Assembly (NCBI GenBank): GCA_963920665.1
Contig: OY987273.1
Span: 15,688,501 to 15,752,500 of the forward strand
DNA from: Straminergon stramineum
Lineage: Eukaryota; Streptophyta; Bryopsida; Hypnales; Calliergonaceae
DNA length: 64,000 bases
Direction of reading: 5' to 3'
Part shown: positions 57,458 to 64,000 of the stretch, piece after piece
How the letters are laid out: every line of letters starts with the position of its first letter
Numbering within the stretch: position 1 is the stretch's first letter
Translations under genes and position numbers: made by a program
Notes under the pieces: generated by a model
What the model was told of the DNA's origin: nothing
Seen by the model: only the letters and a program-made list of their open reading frames with translations
Databases searched by the model: none

Positions 57458-60400
57458 GATGTGCAGAGTAGGTAGAGTAGGAACAAATACGGAACTTGTT
57501 CTGGTCCAAGTGGGGAGTAGGTAGGACCAGAAAGTCTAATCGAGATGGTGGCGAAACTTTCGCGAGTTTTCCCGCCCATTTGTAACTTTTTGAAATGTAT
57601 ATAGTCAGCGCCCGCGAGGGACGCTGGGAGTCTTCTTTTTGCAATTTTGTTGTACCTTTGTATGCGCTCTCTCGTTGTGTGTGTCTCCCAAGCTTGGCAG
57701 GTTTGCATGATGTGAAGTTAGGAAGGTGCAAGGTAGAGTTGTGGTTAGATTTCTCCCCTTAGTGTGATAGTTTCCGATCCTTAGTGTATGCAGGTTGTGT
57801 AAGTGTTGGGAGTGTATTTCAGTGCCTCAGCAAGATCTAGGGTTTTGAAGTTCCGGGTGAGATAGCCGCTATTAGGCTAGGCGGATAGGGAGGGTATCCT
57901 TAGTCGCGCTAGAACTCCTGGACGGGTAGTCCGGTCGAGTGTCCGACCTTCTGAGAGGTCTCATCACCATAGATTGGTAAACGGAATGATCCTAGGTACT
58001 GTTGGAACGGACGAGTACACTTGTAGCCACCTAGCTTCGCACGGGTAGGAGTTGGCATTGAGGTCGTTGTAGTAAGAACGGATCGTACGGGGGATCTTTG
58101 TGTGACCTGCATTCCGGATTGCTGTCCGGATTGTTGTGAGGGATCAAACCGGATCCAAGTTAGTTAGGAAAGGAAGGGAGAGAACAGTGGGTCTTCAACC
58201 ACTATAATCTGCAGAAGGAGTGGTGGGCCTACCACTCAGGCACCTAAGCGGCGAACCCTCTGATGGTCCAACAGAGGCAAAACTAAACCGGAAGAGTGTT
58301 GGGAAGATACAGGAACCAGCCGGAGTGGATTGGTTCAAAGTAGTACCAGGACTGGAATTGTTTAGGTCCTGGAGATTGAGAGAATTGGCTTTAACGGAGG
58401 ATTTCTGAATCGGGTGGGAAGTAATCCGGTCCGGATCCTCTGGGTGGTTGTTGGTTTCCGGTTTTAGATCTAGGACCGGAAAGGAAGTTTGAGAGGGTGA
58501 AAGCGCTTACTCGCCCAAACCAAGTAAATACTTCATAGAATCTCGTGGGTTCGATCTTTAGAGTCACTTCATTATGCTCTAGAGTGATTTTTGTGAGCAT
58601 AATAGGGAATTTACTTATCCTGTGCTGGGACAACAATTCTAGAGACTCCTGGAACTAATGATACAATTCAACCTGATATTGAAGTTCAGGAAGAGGGAGA
58701 CTTAATGGAAGACGATGTTGAAGAGGACGAAGAGAAGGAGTTACTTGAGGATGAACTCCGCCGTCTACAGAAAGTGGACTCCGTGGCTACAATTGCAATA
58801 TTGAGGGTGAAACCAGAAAAGCTATTTCGACTTCCAATTCCTTTGTGTCGACTCGTGGCTATGCCCATGGTGAGGCCTACACTTTCCTGTGATATCAAAA
58901 AGCTTGAGACTGAATTTGTCTTTGGATATCGTCAAGGTGCTATAGTATTTTATGTGTCCACAACGAACGAGGCTGGTGAGTCAGTGGAATTCACGAAGGA
59001 AGAGATGGATGCTTGGGATCCTCTATGGAAAAAAGAGAATGACACCTTCAACAAGTATGTCGAATCCATTGCTCCATTGAATTACTTGAAGAATTTGAAG
59101 TTCTTCGTTTGCAACAGAAATCACCGTTTGCAAGTATGGATGAACTACATCTCGAGGGTCGAATTCCTAAATCCCACATTTCATTGTGCTGTTGACTACA
59201 TTGTCCTTGATACAAAGGGCAAAATTGAGTTGGTCATGCAAGTAATGCATGACATCAACAAGTAAGTAGCCTCTCCAAATTATTTGTTTTATTCTTGTTT
59301 GTTTCACCCTTCTTCATGAAGTTCCTATGATGAAATCATTATGAGTGATTAATTTGAGAACATGGTTTGAAATGCAGATCAACAGAGGACTCCCATGTGA
59401 AGACAAATCTAGTCCATACTCTCTACTGGGTGCAAAAGTACGGCCTCCAACCACTAGAAAAGTTTAAAGAGATGTTACACCCATCAGAAATGAAACGATG
59501 TGGGATACAACCTACAAGAAAATCATGGTATTCTATGCCTACTGAGATCTTCACCTCATTTATTTTCCAGGTAAGAAAATTCGTCTCTCTTGTTGTGTGG
59601 TATAATTCCATCTCTCCACTATTTGGATTTTCTTATTCAATTTTGTTTATTGACAAGCCTTTGGTCCCTTGCAGCAAGAAATTGCACAGGCAGCAGATGC
59701 TGCGGTAAGGAAGTACCATGAGACCACACCCTTCGAAGATAAAAGTGATGAGGGTGTTGCTCAGGCCATGCGCATCGGAGCAAAAGAAAAGAACGCAAAG
59801 TTGTATGCAAAGATGATTAAATTGGTGGCAGTGGCTAATCCTGCCAATGGACCTGGATTCTTGCAAGAGGTTTGTTATGCTTTCTTTTAGATCATTATGA
59901 CTTCTGCTTTGGTGAGATATGCATTCTTTTTTTGCACGGATCTCATAGTTTTGTTTCTTCTGTAGGTTGAAAAGCATTGGAGTAACAATGAAAACCCACA
60001 AATGACATTGGAGAAACTCCAAATGGTAGCAACTTGCAACACTACATCCTTTCACAAGATAAAGTTTTTACAATGGTGGAACTCCTCCTTACCATCTCGT
60101 GAAGCCAGAAAATTTCCTGCACGACCTGTTTCAGAGACATATCTTGGTCCATTCTTGAACAAGTGTGTTTGGTATGCAGAGGTAAGTTACTAAGTCTTCA
60201 TATTGTATTTCATTTAGTGATGTGTACTACTCAATGTTGTATTTGGATAATACAAAGAAAGTATAGGATTTCACAAAAAAATAAAGGTTACAATGCTATT
60301 CATTTTGCAGATTGAAGATGCAGCTGTCGAGTACTTCAAGGGAGTGATCTGGCAAGACAACATCATCGTCAACTACAAAGTTCCAGAGCAGCTTGAGTAC

Positions 60401-63400
60401 TTAGCGGAGTATGTGGAGGGGTGGCGAAGGAAGATATGGGATCAGGGCTTCGGACCATATTTCAAAGGAGCGAATTACTTCAAGAAGGGAGATTTGTTCA
60501 TGAATTATGAGGGGTCAAATTTAGCCGTTCGAAGAGTCCTTTTTCGGTAAGTTGACAAGGATCAAAAAATTGATTTTCTCTATATATGAACCACGCATTC
60601 TAAGAGTGAATTAACATTATGTCTTTAGAGCCATTAATGAACTAAAATGAGTACATGAAATGAATTGAGATAACTAGAATTTGGAATATGTCAAGGTATC
60701 TTCCAAACTGCCCATGGATTCGACTATGGTTTTGTAGATACATTTAGGTATCCGAATGAAGTTCTCATGATCTTTCAAATTGTTTTTTTGACATTCTTCA
60801 TTTGTTGTTAGGTTTTCCAAATATTGGTAATATTTTATTCTTGTATATAATAATGGATACTACTATTTCAATTGATGACTTCTTTATGCCATATATGAAG
60901 ATATTGAATTTCTTCTACTTTGGCTTTTCAGTTTCTACTTTTTGACTAATGAATATGTGCTCTTGGATTGTAGTTATTTTAAGCATGAACTTGAAGCAAA
61001 GGGTGCAATCGCTTGAAAAGACTTGCCTCCATTCTTGTCTACATGGCTAGACCGCAGTTCCGTGGATTGCATGTATACACCAAATCAATTGCGCACCTTC
61101 ACCACAGCTCACCTCAGTACTAGAGGATGGTATTTGGATTGCTCCCTCACCTTCACTCATCCACAGGAGCTGCAGCTGCGGGCATCTTTGGAGGGTAAAG
61201 GTGCTATTGACTTGGAGGTTGATGAGTTTATAGGCTTGACAGATAGACAAAGGAAGAGGGCTATTGTTCGGAGGGAGGCCAATGATAAAAAGAAAGAAGC
61301 TCGTTTCACTGACATTGTTACCGCAAAGGAAAAAAAAGAGGCAAAGCGGTTGGCAAAGTTGGCAGAGAAGGAGAAGGAGAAAGAGAAGGAAGAGAAGGGA
61401 AAGGGGAGAGGCAAGAAGAAAGTCGATGGAAGTGGCACAATCCCAGCATCTTCGACTGTGGACCAAAGTTCTCACATGCAAGGCGGATCTCAGAGTGGTG
61501 TGAAGAGAAAGGCAGAAGTATTGGAACGAATAGAAGATGTAATCACTCATGGTACACAAGCAATTGTTCTTAGCAAAGATGAGGCATACAACACTGAGGA
61601 TTTAATCCTCAACATTTCTGTTGAAGACCTCGTAGACAACATGAAAGCCGACCCACCTAATTGGTACATGGAGGTGATGGAATTCTTGAAGAAGGTACAA
61701 AAATTTTCATTTTTAAATGTATATTCATGTAAGAGGTAAAAGACATGAACATGATTTGAGTCTATGATTAATATGTGGAGATATCACATGTTTGCAGCTT
61801 TCAACAGGGAAGCCACGTATGTATAATGGAAAAGTGAATCGGAGGCCGGGAGTGGACCTCATCATTTATGACTGCCCAGAGAATTTGCCTATGCTAGGAG
61901 TGGATTGTCCAAAAGGTAAGGTGCCCACATGGAATGCGGACGAAGAGCAAGAGGCTCTAAATTCGACATGTGCTTTTGCAGAGAAGCATCTTCAGGACAA
62001 TGGTTGCATCATAGTATTTCACTCATAGTGCGCGGATTCAAAGGGAGATATTGCCGGAATGTGTGAAACTTATTCGTTCATGAAGATCAAGGAGTTGATG
62101 GGCGTGAATCGTCTCCTCTTGACCTCGGCTATTGACAACAATACCATAGTAAATTTTCTACTCTTCTTTACCCTAATTTTGCTATTTGTTAAACCATATT
62201 GTTATATTCATTTCTAATACATATATTTGTCTTCATGACTTGTAGACACAAAAATTTGGAATCAGTATCATGGTGAAGAACCTCCGTGACCAAGGGGAAT
62301 CACAATTCTCTTTCAAATACACAGCCGTAATGAAGAAGGTAGGTATCGACCTTGTATCCAACGACATGCTGACAAACTACACTTTCAAGGATAACATGGC
62401 GATGAATGGCTCAAAACCATGGCGGGCGGGTCGTGAAAAAGACCCACGTTTTTTATAGATGCTTCTTGAAGCTACGATTGTCAAAGGAGATTTGGTTCTA
62501 GATTGTAGCACATCTACTGGTGAGGATCAAATTTAATTCTTTCATTTTTTAATTCCCCATTGCAAGAAAGAGTCAATCAACTAATACATTTGATTTTTTG
62601 ATTTTAGGTGCCTCAATTATTGCTTGTCGTGCTAGCGGACGCCTCATTGTGGCATTGGAGGAGAATAAAGACATTTTTGATGCCCTCCTCCTACCAATGA
62701 TAAGGGCTACTCCAACCGTGGCAACGACACAAGTACCTCCACCAGTTGTGGCATCCCAAGACCCTGACATTGCACCCATGGTGGCCAAGAAGTTTACTCG
62801 GAAGACACAATTCAGTAAGTAAGTTTGCAAAGTTTTTAGTTCTTTCTTTGCATGGTCATTTTCACATTTTGTAATTCTAACATTGTATCCATGTATCTAT
62901 TGCAGTCATCGACGATTGATGTCGGCAGATGTGATGATGAAGAATCAAAGTCTTCTCTGCAGTCTTGAGAAGCCTTTTCAACTTCCAATATATGCCAAGC
63001 AGATAGCATCTGCTTTTGTTGATTTTGGTTGCTCTAAACCAAAACATAAGAAAGAGACGTACGCTTTGAATGTTTTAGAGTTCATAGATAGGTCAGCATC
63101 GGAGGATAGAGAGACTTCAGATTCATCTACAAACGAGGATTCTGCGGATGAGTCCACTGCCACTTAGACTCATGAGATTGACCAATCTCATGAGTCAAAC
63201 TATTATGTATGGATTTTTATTATTATTGGATTTGTGTGTTTTATGGCTACATCTTTGGTGTTCTATTGTCCATTCACACTTTTGCATCATCTCATTTGTA
63301 ACAAAAAGAAATTTAATTTGATTGTTGCTAAAATCTTGGAAAAATTAATTGCAAGTGCCTCACAATTCCACAAAATGACCTCCAAATTATGAACTCTCTA

Positions 63401-63460
63401 ACTTCCCTAAACCCACAGTCATAGGTCCTTCATCCATTTTTTCATCAAAAAAAATTTCCC

Positions 63461-63502
63461 GCTCACAAGCTCACGCTCATAGGCTCGCCTACTAGCAACC
63501 CT
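63461..63502. repeat. Right terminal inverted repeat of copy C
   Basis: GCTCACAAGCTCACGCTCAT, then GGCTCGCCTACTAGCAACCC, is the inverted counterpart of the left end. Copy A has the same end at 38,980-39,026. Confidence 0.8.
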
Positions 63503-63514
63503 GGAAGAATTAAC
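63503..63514. repeat. Target duplication of copy C, right
   Basis: GGAAGAATTAAC is identical to 43,701-43,712. Confidence 0.85.
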
Positions 63515-64000
63515 ACTTTCATTTGAAAACCTCATAAAACATTTGTAAATATAGACTCTTCAGTTTGTGACCTAGTAAACATGTCCTATCATACAATGAA
63601 GGACATACAAAGACAATTTCAAATGCAAATATATTACTACATAAAGTCAAAGCAATACAACGTTGTTTGAACTTCTTGGTACAAGGACGTATCACATCCT
63701 ATATGTGGACTCTGAGTCTCCAAAGAATTAGTTATTCACTTCAAGGTATCCTAAATAGGAGGTTTCATAAACACCACAAATAGATCCGTGGGACCCGACA
63801 TACGTTTCTTCATTGTTTTACAAACCCTCTATTTCGGGTACCTTATAAAAATAACTCACATAATTATAAATAAGAAATGAACATTTTTCAGTACTCTACA
63901 TCATTGGAAAAGACAAAAAATTACATGTAGCACAGTAGATTTAGCTTTACATCATAGAAAGACACCTTCAAAAATTGAAATCCTCTTATGCATATAGATA
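63515..64000. other. Expected continuation of copy B
   Basis: By the nesting logic this should be intron or upstream sequence of the copy B transposase gene. It is AT-rich; I see no coding region and could not align it convincingly to the copy C intron, so the assignment rests on the target duplication alone. Confidence 0.45.

Larger units (their letters stand above)
55238..58632 (+). mobile_element. LTR-like unit, copy 2 (TSD ACAAT)
   Basis: It starts TGTCACGACGTGCAG, ends GCTGGGACA and is flanked by ACAAT at 55,233-55,237 and 58,633-58,637. It is colinear with the unit at 6313-9703 over its whole length. Leaving out the unit and one ACAAT keeps the host exon in frame. It lies inside copy C, so it is younger than that insertion. 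Confidence 0.85.
55197..63167 (+). pseudogene. Cargo gene 2: ParB-like plus N6/N4 DNA-methyltransferase-like protein
   Basis: Proposed exons: 55197-55237 continued at 58638-59261 (split by the LTR-like unit), 59378-59570, 59675-59869, 59966-60181, 60311-60546, 60974-61694, 61798-62148, 62246-62519, 62608-62818 and 62906-63167, all with GT-AG sites in compatible phases. The acidic N-terminus precedes a region with FFVCNRNHRLQVW (59,101-59,139), like the nucleotide-binding motif of ParB/sulfiredoxin folds. The middle is helical and Lys/Glu-rich. At the C-terminus the order is that of beta-type amino-methyltransferases. DLIIYDCPE (61,855-61,881) stands for the DPPY motif, then HLQDNGCIIVF, then GDLVLDCSTSTG-SIIACRASGRLIVALEEN for the SAM-binding FxGxG region. 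Both key motifs are altered. Stops: TGA 61,013, TAG 62,026, TAG 62,456. Bacterial and phage proteins pair ParB-like and methylase domains. Fold assignment fairly good, activity doubtful. Confidence 0.7.
43713..63502. mobile_element. MULE-like element copy C, 19.8 kb, complete ends
   Basis: Left end AACGATGCTAGCATGCGAGC and right end, read inward, AGGGTTGCTAGTAGGCGAGC form terminal inverted repeats with a few mismatches, both followed by GAGC-rich subterminal words. The element is flanked by a perfect 12-bp duplication GGAAGAATTAAC. It holds a divergent pair: MULE-like/SWIM transposase on minus, and plus-strand cargo genes including the methyltransferase-like gene. It also holds five foldbacks, a minisatellite and a 3395-bp nested LTR-like unit. 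Without the nested unit the element is about 16.4 kb. MULE duplications are usually 8-11 bp; 12 bp is slightly long and the exact terminal base is uncertain. Confidence 0.85.

Noticed and set aside
1..64000. tRNA, rRNA, CRISPR arrays, bacterial operons or riboswitches
   Set aside because: None were recognised. The introns, TATA boxes and element types indicate plant nuclear DNA, where CRISPR and operons are not expected.

Overview
The window looks like repeat-dense, AT-rich nuclear DNA of a land plant. I see no intact single-copy host gene. Almost everything recognisable is a transposable element or an element-borne gene in various states of decay. Evidence for a plant: a hAT transposase with BED and DUF659-type regions, a MULE-like transposase ending in a SWIM zinc finger, GT-AG introns, degenerate TTTAGGG/CCCTAAA telomere-like tracts, and a repeat starting TGTCACGAC as many plant LTRs do. 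The low gene density suggests a large genome (gymnosperm, fern, lycophyte or bryophyte), but I cannot name the species.

Layout, 0-31 kb: a series of decayed element genes, each preceded by a GC-rich tandem or near-tandem repeat leader that contrasts with the AT-rich surroundings. They are a kinase-like gene (1.1-3.7 kb, split by an insertion); a coiled-coil gene with a BED-like N-terminus (5.4-10.3 kb, split by a 3.39 kb LTR-like unit with 5-bp target duplication ACGTG); a hAT transposase on minus (12.0-15.3 kb) with a very long acidic C-terminal extension; a small unknown gene (16.2-17.3 kb, minus); a BED-like/coiled-coil/RING gene (20.3-22.7 kb, minus); a BED-like gene with a Gly/Tyr/Ser-rich tail (26.1-27.2 kb); and a second kinase-like gene (28.9-30.4 kb).

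31-39 kb: a repeat tail with a MITE inside it, an unknown minus-strand gene with repeated TTAGCTCGANTCGAGCTAA palindromes nearby, a third and more diverged copy of the LTR-unit gene truncated at a telomere-like tract, and the right end (copy A) of the large MULE-like element.

41-64 kb: two nested copies of that MULE-like family. Copy B starts at 41,023 and is interrupted at about 43,700 by copy C (43,713-63,502, 19.8 kb), which has matching terminal inverted repeats and a perfect 12-bp target duplication. Copy C carries, divergently from one central promoter region, a MULE-like/SWIM transposase on minus (49,170 to 44,980) and a plus-strand cargo region. The cargo comprises a small NLS-containing gene and a gene of ten recognisable exons whose N-terminus resembles the ParB/sulfiredoxin fold and whose C-terminus is a beta-type N6/N4 DNA methyltransferase domain with degenerate catalytic motifs. 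The first exon of that gene is split by a second LTR-like unit (55,238-58,632, target duplication ACAAT). The methyltransferase 3' exon is also present in copy A, so this cargo belongs to the element family and is not a one-off capture. Copy C also contains five long imperfect palindromes centred on AGTCGGATCC, with two degenerate relatives just outside copy B.

The best candidate for an undescribed system is this MULE-like element carrying a ParB-like/DNA-methyltransferase gene and BamHI-centred foldbacks. Gene products were recognised by eye; no database search was run.
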